DNA from: Anaeromicropila herbilytica
Lineage (GTDB): Bacteria; Bacillota; Clostridia; Lachnospirales; Lachnospiraceae
Length of the DNA: 64,000 nt
Reading direction: 5' to 3'
NCBI RefSeq assembly: GCF_016591975.1
Contig: NZ_AP024169.1
Coordinates: forward strand, 2,953,001-3,017,000
The position numbers and the translations under genes are program-made. A model generated the notes under the pieces. It did not search any database and was not told the DNA's origin. It worked only from the letters and a program-made list of their open reading frames with translations. Positions 34,965 through 44,257 of this stretch are shown piece after piece (position 1 is the stretch's first letter; every line of letters starts with the position of its first letter).

Positions 34965-36845
34965 TTACTCGTCTACTTCCAAGGAACTACTATCTGTCTT
35001 TTTCTTTTGGAACTTATAATGGAACGGTAATATAATTGTTGAAACATTTTTATGTTTACTTAAATTATGTGTAATAAAATAAGTCGTTGGATTGTGCAAT
35101 AAGCCATCGTACCAGTGTTCTGTAATGAATTTTGCTATAATAACAGAAATATTCTGACCATGTTCTAGCTCTGATTCTCTTTGCCATAAATAATCATCTA
35201 ATGGTCTGATAATATCACGATATGGTGTTTCGATAACTTTTAACTCTACTGGGATATCAAGTTTTTTCCATTGCTCTCTAAGTGATTTTGCGTGTTCTGG
35301 ATGGCGGCATACATGAACTGCCATTATGTTATCTGATATTGAATTCGCATAATTAATTGATTTTAACAATGGTTTGTTAATATCATGTACTAATAAGATA
35401 CATTGAGTTGAAGTAATCTCTTCTTTATCATAGTAAGGATAAAATTGTTCTAACTTCATTTCTTGTCCTATTTTAGTGTAATACTTATTAATGCTAAACA
35501 TACCAAACATTAATACAGGGAATGCAATTGCTAATAACCAAGAACCATCTGTAAATTTAGTAGTAAACTCAATAATGGCTACTACTAGTGTCACAAGTGC
35601 ACCAAATCCATTAATCCAACATTTATATTGCCAACCTTTTTCCTTTGTTCTAATCCATTTTAAAAACATACCAAATTGAGCAATTGTGAAGGAAACAAAA
35701 ACTCCAACCGAATATAATGGAATTAAAAGGTGTGTTTCACTCTTAAATACGATAATTAAAAGTGATGCAGCAATCCATATAAACATAATACCATTTGAAA
35801 AACTTAATTTAGTTCCTCTAGAAGAAAACTGTCTAGGTACAAAACCATCATGTGCCAAAATGTATAATAATTGTGGCAAACCATTATATGCAGTATTGGC
35901 TGCTAGAATTAAGATTAATGATGTAAATACTTGAATTACATAATACATAAAACTATGCCCAAAAACTGCATTTGAAACTTGAGACAATACTGTATGTCCA
36001 GCTACTGGTATTGCTTGAAGTTTAATTGTTAAAATTGACATACCACCGAATATTACTATGATAATAGCTCCTAATGCAATTAAGATATGTTTTGCATTAC
36101 GTGCAGCTGGTTCCTTAAAACTTGGTACAGAATTACTAACTGCTTCAACACCTGACATTGCAGTACATCCTGATGCAAAGGCCTTTAGTAAAATTAATAA
36201 TCCGATACCATTTACAGTTTCTTTAGGTAGTAACCCTTGACTATAATCTATTGGATGTAAATTGCCTGTAATAAATTTAAAGAATCCAACAATTATTAAT
36301 AATAACATAGAAACGATAAATATGTAGGTAGGTAAACCAAATACTTTTGAAGCTTCGCGAACTCCACGTAAATTAATAAGTGTAATAATTGCTACACATA
36401 TTAGTGAAACAACAACTTTATAATCATGAATTTCAGGGAAAGCAGATACTAAAGCAGCTGTAGATGATGAAATACTAACTGCAACAGTCATAATATAATC
36501 AATCATTAGAGCTGCTGCCGTTATTAATGAAGCTGTTTTACCAATATTCTCTTGCGCTACCGCATAAGCACCTCCACCATTTTGATAATGGTCAATAATC
36601 TGAGAATAGGATAAAATTAAAATTGTCAATAAAAACAATATTGGTAAAATAATCTTTGGAATATACTGAAATGATGCGAATCCAATTACAGGTACTAAAA
36701 CGATCAGTACTTCTTCTATCGCATATGCTACCGAAGAAACTGCATCACTTGCCATTATTGGCAATCCCCATATCTTTGTCAATTTTTCATGACAAAGTTG
36801 ACTATTCTTTATCGGCTTTCCAAGCACAATATCTTTTAAATTCAT
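34965..36845 (-). CDS. kimA: KimA-like potassium importer (APC superfamily)
   Basis: A 626-residue membrane protein with about 12 helices and a cytoplasmic C-terminal domain. It aligns from memory with Bacillus subtilis KimA (YdaO) along its length: LTKIWGLPIMASDAVSSVAY, GGGAYAVAQENIGK, VDYI/IDYIMTVAVSISSSTA, FASGCTAMSGVEAVSN, LILAANTAYNGLPQL and IPLYSVGVFVSFT. The C-terminal part (about 470-610) contains KSINYANSISDNIMAVHV, as in KimA's USP-like domain. KimA is a high-affinity K+:H+ symporter inhibited by c-di-AMP. A general amino-acid permease is the alternative. It is monocistronic. Confidence 0.8.
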   Translation of the reverse strand: MNLKDIVLGKPIKNSQLCHEKLTKIWGLPIMASDAVSSVAYAIEEVLIVLVPVIGFASFQYIPKIILPILFLLTILILSYSQIIDHYQNGGGAYAVAQENIGKTASLITAAALMIDYIMTVAVSISSSTAALVSAFPEIHDYKVVVSLICVAIITLINLRGVREASKVFGLPTYIFIVSMLLLIIVGFFKFITGNLHPIDYSQGLLPKETVNGIGLLILLKAFASGCTAMSGVEAVSNSVPSFKEPAARNAKHILIALGAIIIVIFGGMSILTIKLQAIPVAGHTVLSQVSNAVFGHSFMYYVIQVFTSLILILAANTAYNGLPQLLYILAHDGFVPRQFSSRGTKLSFSNGIMFIWIAASLLIIVFKSETHLLIPLYSVGVFVSFTIAQFGMFLKWIRTKEKGWQYKCWINGFGALVTLVVAIIEFTTKFTDGSWLLAIAFPVLMFGMFSINKYYTKIGQEMKLEQFYPYYDKEEITSTQCILLVHDINKPLLKSINYANSISDNIMAVHVCRHPEHAKSLREQWKKLDIPVELKVIETPYRDIIRPLDDYLWQRESELEHGQNISVIIAKFITEHWYDGLLHNPTTYFITHNLSKHKNVSTIILPFHYKFQKKKTDSSSLEVDE

Positions 36846-37297
36846 TACTTAGCCTCCACTTGAGTTATATATAATTTTGCTAGCTAATTATAGGCTCGTA
36901 ATTTGCTAATGTCAATCTCCTTTTTTGCTAATTTTATTCATAAAAAAACAAAGATATTACATTTATTTATTTTTATTCTGTGAGTATATTGATGGTATTT
37001 GTCTATTTTTATTATAAATATATTCTAAATATTAGGCTTATTTGCCACAATGCATAAAGTGATTTGAATAATATATATTCTATTGACAAATTAAGTTCAA
37101 TTTCTTTTATTAGATATAATTATATATAACATTATGAATTGTAATATATATAAATTTACCATTCTTTCATTCTATTTAATTACTAATAATATTTATATTG
37201 AGTATACTTCTCCTTTAGCATAATCTAACTTAGGTGTATGAGTCCTAAGAAAAAAGCTGGTCGAAGAAATATATTTCTTCGACCAGCTTATATAATT
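36846..37297. other. 452-base intergenic region
   Basis: It holds the leader and promoter of the KimA-like gene and the cooS terminator (37254-37289). The leader is very AT-rich and shows none of the GC-rich conserved blocks of a ydaO c-di-AMP riboswitch. TTGACA occurs near 37083 on the plus strand but has no well-spaced -10 element and no plus-strand gene follows. Confidence 0.55.
37254..37289 (-). terminator. Strong intrinsic terminator of cooS
   Basis: AAGCTGGTCGAAGAAAT (37254-37270) pairs perfectly with its complement at 37273-37289, flanked on the minus strand by T residues (37249-37255). It begins 9 bases after the cooS stop. Confidence 0.92.
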
Positions 37298-39205
37298 TTA
37301 CTTCAATCCCATTCCTTGTCTCTTCTTCATGATATGGGCTTCAATATTATTTGCAACTTCTTTCGGATCATCGCCTAAAGCTATTTTTCCACCAGTTAAA
37401 CCTTCTACATCTTCTGTTAATAATTTCACTAGTCTATCTGCTCCAGTAATAAATGGTGTAGGTGATAAATGTGTATAAGCACCATAAGCAACTGCAAATA
37501 CACCATCAATTGTTGCTTTCTGTTCCATCCATTCAGGTGCAGTAACTGCGATTGGAAGATCTGGAATATCAACATTAAGGTGATTTGCTAATTCGGTAAC
37601 AAGCATAGAGATTCTTCCTGTATCAGTACAAGTACCAAAGCTTAATACTGGAGGAATCTGTAGCATATTTAGAACTTCCTTTAGCCCATCTCCTGCTTGA
37701 TTAATTGCATCTAGATTACATAATCCTGCAACCTCTAAAGCATGATTACCGCAACCACCAGCCACAACCAAAATATCTTTCTTAATTAGTTCTTTTACTA
37801 AATTAATGGAGTTCCAATCTTGAGGGCCATTTCTTAAAGTAGAGCAATTGGCTAAAGCTACTACTCCCTTAACCTTACCAGCAGCAATTACGTCAACCAA
37901 TGGATCTAATTTATTACCCAAAGCTTTAAGCACTGCTTCTGTTGAAAAACCGGCAATCGCTTTCGTTGTAATCTTTGGAACCTTTGCTATTATATTGCCT
38001 TTTCTCTTCTTAAAGTTTTCAATTGCAAGATGAATTAATTCATCTGCCATTGCTCCAACTTTATCTGGGTTATAAGGAATGGAATGGTCCATATCGGGTA
38101 CACCAATGATTGTACTGATTCCAACTAAAGCAAACTGATATTTCTTCGCATATTCATTGATAGCAGGTGGTGAACAGTTCTCCTCCATTGCAAAGACATC
38201 TACTGTACCTGTCGCTAAAAGAGGTTCAATTGTTAACCAGTTACCCATTAGACCCACAAATACATCATCCACTTCAAATCGTTGCAATAATTCTTGTCCA
38301 GTTTCGATGGAACCAACAATACGAATTCCTTTTGCACCAGCTTCTATTGCTTTCTTCTGAATCGCTTCTTGCCTTACTTTTTCTATCGTGCATGCACCCA
38401 CAAATGGTTGATGTCCATTAAATACGATATTAACATACTCTGGATCCATAATTCCCAAATCCACGTCAACTTCATGTGGTGTTGGCGTTCCAAATAAAAT
38501 ATCTTGAGCCATCTCAAGACCAATCTGAGCAGTATATATCGTTGCTAAACCTAAGCTAAGTGCTTTTTTTGCAAGTGAGACATAATCACCATCCACATTT
38601 GTAAGACAACTTGCAACTGCATTTTGTTCTTCATGGACTACTCCGGCTGGATAGATTCCAAGGTTTTTCCATACTTCTTTTCTCTTTTTAGGCGCAAATA
38701 CATCAACCATAACACTTGGTTCCTCAATATCTTTACCCATTTCTGCTTCAAGAAAATTAGCTAAATCAACTGCCATTTTATTAATATCATCATTCTGACC
38801 AATTCCAACTTTTTCACACATCCATTTTAATTTATCTACATCTTTGATCTGAAATGGAGTCTTACCTTCTCCTGTTGCTCTCAGTGTACGAAATGCTTCA
38901 TAAGCATGGTGGCTGTAAGTTCCAGCTCCCATAATATTACGTAATAGTAGATTTCTCATTGCCATGGCATCTGGTCCAATACCACATACACCTTTATGCT
39001 GCTCTCCTTTTAGATTAATCCTACATGGACCTTGAGAACATAATTGACAGCTCATACCTTCTAAACAAAATTTACATCTAATCTTCTCTTGTTTCGTCCA
39101 ACGGTCAAATACATTTGACATACCATCTTCACGAATTCTTTTAAGCATTTCCTCGACCGAATCATGATAACTAACTCGACCTTCCTCTAATTTTACTTCA
39201 CTCAA
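37298..39205 (-). CDS. cooS: Anaerobic carbon monoxide dehydrogenase, catalytic subunit
   Basis: Interconverts CO and CO2 at a Ni-4Fe-5S cluster. B/D-cluster cysteines are in CKFCLEGMSCQLCSQGPCRI (about 44-63) and GVCGIG. C-cluster ligands are recognisable in NGHQPFVGACT, MEENCSPPA, ANCSTLRNG, GGCGNHALEVAGLC and FGTCTDTGRIS. I chose TTG at 39205 because AAGGAGG lies 8 bases upstream; a longer frame from ATG 39232 contains that site. No acetyl-CoA synthase, CooC, CooF or Ech-type genes adjoin it, so it is a stand-alone CODH in this window. It could serve CO detoxification or reductant generation. Confidence 0.93.
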   Translation of the reverse strand: MSEVKLEEGRVSYHDSVEEMLKRIREDGMSNVFDRWTKQEKIRCKFCLEGMSCQLCSQGPCRINLKGEQHKGVCGIGPDAMAMRNLLLRNIMGAGTYSHHAYEAFRTLRATGEGKTPFQIKDVDKLKWMCEKVGIGQNDDINKMAVDLANFLEAEMGKDIEEPSVMVDVFAPKKRKEVWKNLGIYPAGVVHEEQNAVASCLTNVDGDYVSLAKKALSLGLATIYTAQIGLEMAQDILFGTPTPHEVDVDLGIMDPEYVNIVFNGHQPFVGACTIEKVRQEAIQKKAIEAGAKGIRIVGSIETGQELLQRFEVDDVFVGLMGNWLTIEPLLATGTVDVFAMEENCSPPAINEYAKKYQFALVGISTIIGVPDMDHSIPYNPDKVGAMADELIHLAIENFKKRKGNIIAKVPKITTKAIAGFSTEAVLKALGNKLDPLVDVIAAGKVKGVVALANCSTLRNGPQDWNSINLVKELIKKDILVVAGGCGNHALEVAGLCNLDAINQAGDGLKEVLNMLQIPPVLSFGTCTDTGRISMLVTELANHLNVDIPDLPIAVTAPEWMEQKATIDGVFAVAYGAYTHLSPTPFITGADRLVKLLTEDVEGLTGGKIALGDDPKEVANNIEAHIMKKRQGMGLK

Positions 39206-39420
39206 TTTTATGCCTCCTTGATAATTTTTCATTTATAGTTTTAATCTTTTTGGGATAATCTACTAGTAAATGAAAGCTATTTTAAGGATTAGTATACCTT
39301 TGAGCGAGAATTGTATTCATTTTGTAATAATAAAAATAATTTTCTATATTTTTTCGTACATATCTTATTTTTTTATATATAGTTTGGTATCCTGTATTAG
39401 GTGTACAAAAATGAATTTTA

Positions 39421-40314
39421 TTAATCATCAAATAAGCTAAGTTGTGTCATCTGATATTTTTGTTTGTAGGAATGCTTAATATCCTCCATCTTATATAGAA
39501 TTCCTCTTTTCTTGCACTCCTCTTCAAGTAGCAGGTATAATTTTTTAGCCTTAGGGCTATGACATTCATAATAATTTCCATATTTATTCGTGTACTCAGA
39601 TACTAGGTTTTGTTCTGGAAATAATTCTCTTAATTTATCATAATACCATTCTCTCTGATTCTGTCTTAATGTAACGCCAAAAGCTGGATATATAAATTTA
39701 GCCCCACACTCATCTGCTTTTTCAATAATTCCACGAATATTTTCTTCATTATCTTCAAGAAAGGGTAACACTGGCATCAGTAGAATCCCAGTATAGATTC
39801 CGTGCTCTGATAATTCTTTAATTGCTTCAAATCGTTTCGAAGATACTGCAACACCTGGTTCAATTTTTTTACTTAGTTCATCATCAAGTGAAGTTATCGT
39901 TATCTTACATAACACTGGCGAATGTTCCATAATACTGGTTAAGATATCGATATCTCTTGTTATAAGCGGACTTTTTGTTGCTATTGCCACACCAAAACCA
40001 AAAGCATCTATTAATTCTAATGCATGTCTTGTAAGCTGCAATTCTTTTTCAAACGGATTATAAGGGTCACTCATAGAACCAGTACCAATTATCCCTGTTC
40101 TTATTTTACGTCTTAGTTCATCACGAATAATCAAAAGTGCATCTTTCTTCGCTCTAACTTGATCAAAATGTTCAATTCTATAGCATTCTGAACGACTGTC
40201 ACAATAGATACATCCATGACAACAACCTTTATAAATATTCATATTGTAGTCAATTCCAAACCATTCTGAACTTTTTGTTTTTGTTACTATTGTCTTTGCT
40301 TGTATATATTCCAT
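39421..40314 (-). CDS. SPL-family radical SAM protein with a C-terminal clamp-type motif
   Basis: About 297 residues. The radical SAM cluster motif is CCHGCIYC (CxxxCxxC) near residue 31. GTGSMSDPYNPFEKE, ATKSPLITRDIDIL and ITITSLDDELSKKIEPG follow, as in spore-photoproduct-lyase-related COG1533 proteins. Start ATG 40314 (MEYIQAKTIVTK) fits the family; an upstream TTG frame adds 17 residues. The last residues QMTQLSLFDD contain QLSLF, the consensus pentapeptide by which DNA repair proteins bind the replication sliding clamp. Together with the family's link to DNA photoproduct repair, this suggests a repair role; the substrate is unknown. Confidence 0.78.
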   Translation of the reverse strand: MEYIQAKTIVTKTKSSEWFGIDYNMNIYKGCCHGCIYCDSRSECYRIEHFDQVRAKKDALLIIRDELRRKIRTGIIGTGSMSDPYNPFEKELQLTRHALELIDAFGFGVAIATKSPLITRDIDILTSIMEHSPVLCKITITSLDDELSKKIEPGVAVSSKRFEAIKELSEHGIYTGILLMPVLPFLEDNEENIRGIIEKADECGAKFIYPAFGVTLRQNQREWYYDKLRELFPEQNLVSEYTNKYGNYYECHSPKAKKLYLLLEEECKKRGILYKMEDIKHSYKQKYQMTQLSLFDD

Positions 40315-40524
40315 ATATCTTTCTACGCCTTTCCAATTTTGTGACCCACTAAATACATAAGTCAAATTTCTAATCTATAATTTTATATGTAACCTCTTAT
40401 TCTCTGAATCCTCTATTTATAAATTAATATATTATTTTTAACAATCTTATATTTAATATTATCAAAACAGAGCTAATTGTAAAGGTATTTTGATGGATAA
40501 AATTATAATAATTCTTTCAATCAC

Positions 40525-40580
40525 GCAAAAAGACATAAAATATAAAAATCACTTAGTTTTTATATTTTATGCCTTTTTGC
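40525..40580 (-). terminator. Long-stem intrinsic terminator of the HD-GYP gene
   Basis: 24-base arms (40525-40548 and 40557-40580) pair with one G-T mismatch around an 8-base loop, 22 bases after the HD-GYP stop. The stem includes A/T tracts on both sides, so it may work in both directions. Confidence 0.85.
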
Positions 40581-40601
40581 TTAATAATAAATTCAATTAG
40601 A

Positions 40602-41234
40602 TCACCCAATTAAATCATTTACAAAGTTCTCCATATTAACAATATCATTCCAATGTTCTAAAACATATTGACCTATCAAAGGATCATACATCTTACCAAG
40701 ATTCTCTCTTATTTCCTGATAACAGTAGTTTTCTGTAAAAGCTTTTCGATAACATCTATTATTTAACATAGCATCAATTGAATCACATATCATAACTATT
40801 CTTGCACCTAGAGAAATATCATTGCCACAGATTCCATCTGGGTAACCTTTCCCATCATATCTCTCGTGATGGTGTAATACAATATCACTAATGCTCTGAA
40901 ATCTACTGGACTTTCTAAGTATTTTTGCTCCTATTCTAGGATGTTCTCTTAATTTATCCCATTCTTCTTTGTTTAGCTTGCTCTTTTTATTTAATATTGC
41001 ATCTGGAATTCCTATTTTTCCAATATCATGTAAATGTGCAGCAATTCTAATCTCTTGAATATCACATTCTTCCAAATCCATAAGTATTGCAACCTTTTGT
41101 GCCATATCACTAACTCTACTTGAATGGTTGGCTGTATATGGATCTTTTGCATCCAAAGCACTTGCGATACATTCTATTACATCATGATAATCTACATATT
41201 CTTGCTTATTATACCATTCTTCCTTCGTATCCAT
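40602..41234 (-). CDS. HD-GYP domain phosphohydrolase
   Basis: A single-domain protein of about 210 residues. HLHDIGKIGIPDAIL carries the HD metal site and HHHERYDGKGYPDG the GYP signature. Proteins of this type hydrolyse cyclic di-GMP or related signals. No receiver or other sensor domain is attached. I chose ATG at 41234 with AAGGAGAT in front; the longer frame adds 57 residues of untypical sequence reaching into a repeat. It is monocistronic with its own terminator. Confidence 0.85.
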   Translation of the reverse strand: MDTKEEWYNKQEYVDYHDVIECIASALDAKDPYTANHSSRVSDMAQKVAILMDLEECDIQEIRIAAHLHDIGKIGIPDAILNKKSKLNKEEWDKLREHPRIGAKILRKSSRFQSISDIVLHHHERYDGKGYPDGICGNDISLGARIVMICDSIDAMLNNRCYRKAFTENYCYQEIRENLGKMYDPLIGQYVLEHWNDIVNMENFVNDLIG

Positions 41235-41597
41235 AAAGTTATCTCCTTTTTGATAAGTGATTGCAAAACTATTTACTTCGTTGAAATATAACAATATTAT
41301 CTTATATATATTTTTAGTTTTTATACATATTAGGTATGATGTTGTTAGGCTAGATTTTGAAACATGCCATTTGTCACGCAACTCTCGGTATAATGTTGTG
41401 GTCAAAAGTCCAACTCAACCATCTTTTATGGTAACACAATCGTCTATTTTTTACAATATTATCTTTTTTCTACCATATCAATTTATATAATAAAAGCAAT
41501 AATTATATAAATTGTTGTTGTTAAATGAAATTCTTATGAAAAAGTAAAAACTCTAGCATTACTGTAATATTATAATTTCAGTAAATGCTAAAGTTTT
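41235..41597. other. 363-base intergenic region left of the first insertion sequence
   Basis: It contains the leader of the HD-GYP gene and a stretch (about 41344-41375) that shares GCTAGATTTTGAAA and nearby bases with 4118-4150 upstream of hypE. It ends in the hairpin at 41547-41597 next to the insertion sequence. No gene is supported here. Confidence 0.5.
41547..41597. terminator. Intrinsic terminator split from fabV by an insertion sequence
   Basis: AAAACTCTAGCATTACT (41547-41563) pairs with AGTAAATGCTAAAGTTTT (41580-41597), with one mismatch and one bulge. The minus-strand exit is T-rich (41541-41550). Without the insertion it would lie just after the fabV stop, so it was probably fabV's terminator. 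Its last 8 bases are the target duplication. Confidence 0.7.
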
Positions 41598-41608
41598 GGT
41601 TCTATAAT

Positions 41609-41650
41609 AAATGTTGGGGTGTGTTAAAAACACACTTCCAACATTTTTGT
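41609..41650 (+). terminator. Terminator inside the left end of the insertion sequence
   Basis: AAATGTTGGGGTGTGTT (41609-41625) pairs with AACACACTTCCAACATTT (41629-41646) with one bulge, followed by TTTG TTTTT. It would stop transcription entering from the left before the transposase gene. The same structure is at 52111-52152 in copy 2. Confidence 0.65.
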
Positions 41651-41734
41651 TTTTATATTAAAATACATCTATATAAAGCCTCTTCACATGCCAACCGACC
41701 AAAGCTAACATTTTAAAGGAGGTATTTTATATAG

Positions 41735-42910
41735 ATGCAATCTAATTGTAACAAAAATCTTTTAAATTTAGAAGGTGTAAAATTAAAAAGTGTGCAACAC
41801 ACTTTAGATGGAATTATTATCAAGATTGAAACCAATCCCAAACCTCAAATTTGTCCTTGTTGTGGAGCTGGAACATCTAAAATACACGATTATCGTTGGC
41901 AGAAAATTAAAGACTTACCTTTTCAGTTGTCCAATGCTTATTTATTGTTAAGAAAACGAAGATATGTATGTTCTTGTGGTAAACGTTTTTACGAGAAATA
42001 TAGTTTTATAGCTAAATATCAGCAACGTACAACACGACTATCCTTCAAAATTGTTGAATTGCTTCGTTCAACCAACAGTATTAAATATGTTGCTTCCCAA
42101 ACTAATGTCTCAATGAATACAGTAATACGTATTCTTGATACACTCTCGTATGATAAACCACATATTCCTCAATGCATTTCAATTGATGAATTTAAAGGGA
42201 ATGCTGGTGATTCCAAATATCAATGTATTCTGGTGGATGCAAAGAAAAAATGTATTCTTGATATTTTACCGGATCGTACTCAGTCCCATCTTATTGAGTA
42301 TTTTAAATCTTGCAGTCGTGATGAAAGATATCGTGTTAAATTTTTTATTTCTGATATGTGGCAACCTTATATAGATCTTGCCAAAACATTCTTTCCTAAT
42401 GCCACAATCATCGTAGATAAATATCACTACATTCGTCAGGTTTCCTGGGCAATTGAAAGTGTTCGTAAACGTTTACAAGCATCCATGACACCAACTCTTA
42501 GAAAGTACTATAAGCGAAGTAGAAAACTTATACTGACTCGATATTCTAAATTAAAAGATGACAACAAAAAAGCCTGTGATTTAATGCTACAATACAGTGA
42601 TGATTTACGACTAGCTCACAGGTTAAAAGAATGGTTCTATGAAATATGTCAGAGTAATAGCTATACATATCAAAGAACTGAATTTTGGGAGTGGGTAAAA
42701 AGTGCTGAAAGCTCTGGATTACACGAATTTGAAGCATGTGCAAAAACATATAGACGCTGGTCTGAGTATATACTTAATGCCTTTAAGTATGGATATACAA
42801 ATGGACCTACGGAAGGATTCAATAATAAAATCAAAGTACTAAAAAGAAGTTCTTATGGTGTACGTAATTTCGAAAGATTTCGTACACGTATCATTCACAG
42901 TTCTATGTAA
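41735..42910 (+). CDS. ISL3-family transposase (copy 1)
   Basis: A 391-residue DDE transposase. The N-terminal zinc-binding part is CPCCGAGTSKIHDYRW and RRYVCSCGKRFYEKYSF (about 35-90). A helix-turn-helix follows (SIKYVASQTNVSMNTV). The catalytic core has ISIDEFKGNAG (first Asp), ISDMWQPY with VDKYHYIRQ (second Asp region) and TNGPTEGFNNKIKVLKR (Glu). AAAGGAGG precedes the ATG. The reading frame is complete and identical to copy 2, so it is probably active. Confidence 0.95.
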   Translation: MQSNCNKNLLNLEGVKLKSVQHTLDGIIIKIETNPKPQICPCCGAGTSKIHDYRWQKIKDLPFQLSNAYLLLRKRRYVCSCGKRFYEKYSFIAKYQQRTTRLSFKIVELLRSTNSIKYVASQTNVSMNTVIRILDTLSYDKPHIPQCISIDEFKGNAGDSKYQCILVDAKKKCILDILPDRTQSHLIEYFKSCSRDERYRVKFFISDMWQPYIDLAKTFFPNATIIVDKYHYIRQVSWAIESVRKRLQASMTPTLRKYYKRSRKLILTRYSKLKDDNKKACDLMLQYSDDLRLAHRLKEWFYEICQSNSYTYQRTEFWEWVKSAESSGLHEFEACAKTYRRWSEYILNAFKYGYTNGPTEGFNNKIKVLKRSSYGVRNFERFRTRIIHSSM

Positions 42911-43096
42911 AAAAATGGTCGGTTTTCAAGAGGCTTATTTGTCATGCAAAAAAACATCTATTATAGAACCTAGTCATAAAAATAGCTCTATTGTCAGTGT
43001 TAGTGCGGGTGCAACGCACCTCACACCCCAACACTTGACAAAGAGCCAAAGTTTTTTATTGTAATTAATTTAAATGTATTTAACTAATCTATAATA

Positions 43097-44257
43097 TTAA
43101 ATCTCAACATCTTGTGTGTAGTCTATCTGATCAAATCCAAAACCAAACATACGATAAAAGTCATCCCAATATCCCTTAATATCTGCTAATTCAAGAATAT
43201 TATCTGAATTAATTCTATCCCAGATTTCAAAAACTTCTTTTTGTATATCTTCCTTTAACTCATAATCGTCTAATCGAATTAAATTGTGCTCATCAACTTG
43301 GGCTATTCCGTTAGCTAATTTTTCGTGAAAAAGGCGTCCAATTTGTTCGATGCAACCTTCATGTATTCCTTTTTCCTTCATTACCTTATATAGAATAGCA
43401 AAATAAAGTGGGACAATAGGAATAGCGCTACTAGCTTGTGTTACTAACGCCTTATTAACTGATACATATGCTTTTATCCCTTTATTTGCAAAGGTCTGAT
43501 TTAATCGTTCTGCCGATTCATGTAAATGCTTCTTAGCCATACCAATCGTACCATTGTAATAAATCGGATATGTTAATTTCGGACCAATATAAGAATATGC
43601 GATTGTAACTGCACCCTGTTCTAATACATCCGCATCGGACAAAGCTTTTATCCAATCCATCCAATCTTCACCGCCCATTACTTTTACAGTGGCATTCACT
43701 TCATCCTCTGTTGCTGGAATAACAGTTGCTTCTGATATTGTGTTATCTCTAAGATTCCAAGATTTATTTGTATAATTATCTTCAGTCGTTTTCAAAACAG
43801 ATTGATATACTGTACCATCTTCCATCGTTCTTCTAGGAGCAGCTAAACTATAAATAACCATATCAACTTTTCCTAGATCCTCTTTCACACGCGTAATTAC
43901 TTGTTCTTTTACGTCTCTTGAAAAAGCATCTCCATTAATTGACGTTGCATACAAACCATCTTTAATCGCGTACTCTTCAAATGCTTGCGTATTATACCAA
44001 CCTGGAGTTGCTGTTCTTTTCTCGGTAGCTTCCTTTTCATACATAACTCCAATGGTAGAAGCTCCACTCCCGTAAGCAGCAGCAATACGTGATGCTAATC
44101 CATACCCTGTAGAAGCTCCAATGATAAGTACTTTTTTAGGTCCATTTATAATTCCTTGCTTTTTAATATATTCAATTTGTAATTTTACATTTTCCTTACA
44201 ACCTAAGGGATGTGCTGTTGTGCAGATAAATCCCCTTACTTTTGGTTCAACTATCAT
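43097..44257 (-). CDS. fabV: Trans-2-enoyl-CoA/ACP reductase
   Basis: NADH-dependent reduction of the enoyl double bond, either in fatty-acid elongation (FabV) or butyrate/butanol formation (Ter). The N-terminus VEPKVRGFICTTAHPLGC, cofactor loop IIGASTGYGLASRIAAAYG, YSLAAPRR, and the catalytic Tyr-x8-Lys arrangement in AYSYIGPKLTYPIYYNGTIG are all family-typical. The length, 386 residues, is slightly below the usual 395-400. It has lost contact with its terminator because insertion sequence copy 1 lies 50 bases after the stop. Confidence 0.92.
   Translation of the reverse strand: MIVEPKVRGFICTTAHPLGCKENVKLQIEYIKKQGIINGPKKVLIIGASTGYGLASRIAAAYGSGASTIGVMYEKEATEKRTATPGWYNTQAFEEYAIKDGLYATSINGDAFSRDVKEQVITRVKEDLGKVDMVIYSLAAPRRTMEDGTVYQSVLKTTEDNYTNKSWNLRDNTISEATVIPATEDEVNATVKVMGGEDWMDWIKALSDADVLEQGAVTIAYSYIGPKLTYPIYYNGTIGMAKKHLHESAERLNQTFANKGIKAYVSVNKALVTQASSAIPIVPLYFAILYKVMKEKGIHEGCIEQIGRLFHEKLANGIAQVDEHNLIRLDDYELKEDIQKEVFEIWDRINSDNILELADIKGYWDDFYRMFGFGFDQIDYTQDVEI

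Larger units (their letters stand above)
41598..43047 (+). mobile_element. ISL3-family insertion sequence, copy 1 (1450 bp)
   Basis: The element is bounded by 26-base imperfect inverted repeats: left GGTTCTATAATAAATGTTGG..., right reading GGCTCTTTGTCAAGTGTTGG... inward; 20 of 26 match and both share GTTGGGGTGTG. An 8-bp target duplication, AAAGTTTT, lies at 41590-41597 and 43048-43055. It encodes one intact transposase. It appears base-for-base the same as copy 2 at 52100-53549, including untranslated parts. Intact ends and duplications indicate recent transposition. Confidence 0.95.

Noticed and set aside
36846..37253. c-di-AMP (ydaO) riboswitch before the KimA-like gene
   Set aside because: KimA genes often have one, but the leader here is AT-rich and lacks the conserved GC-rich blocks.
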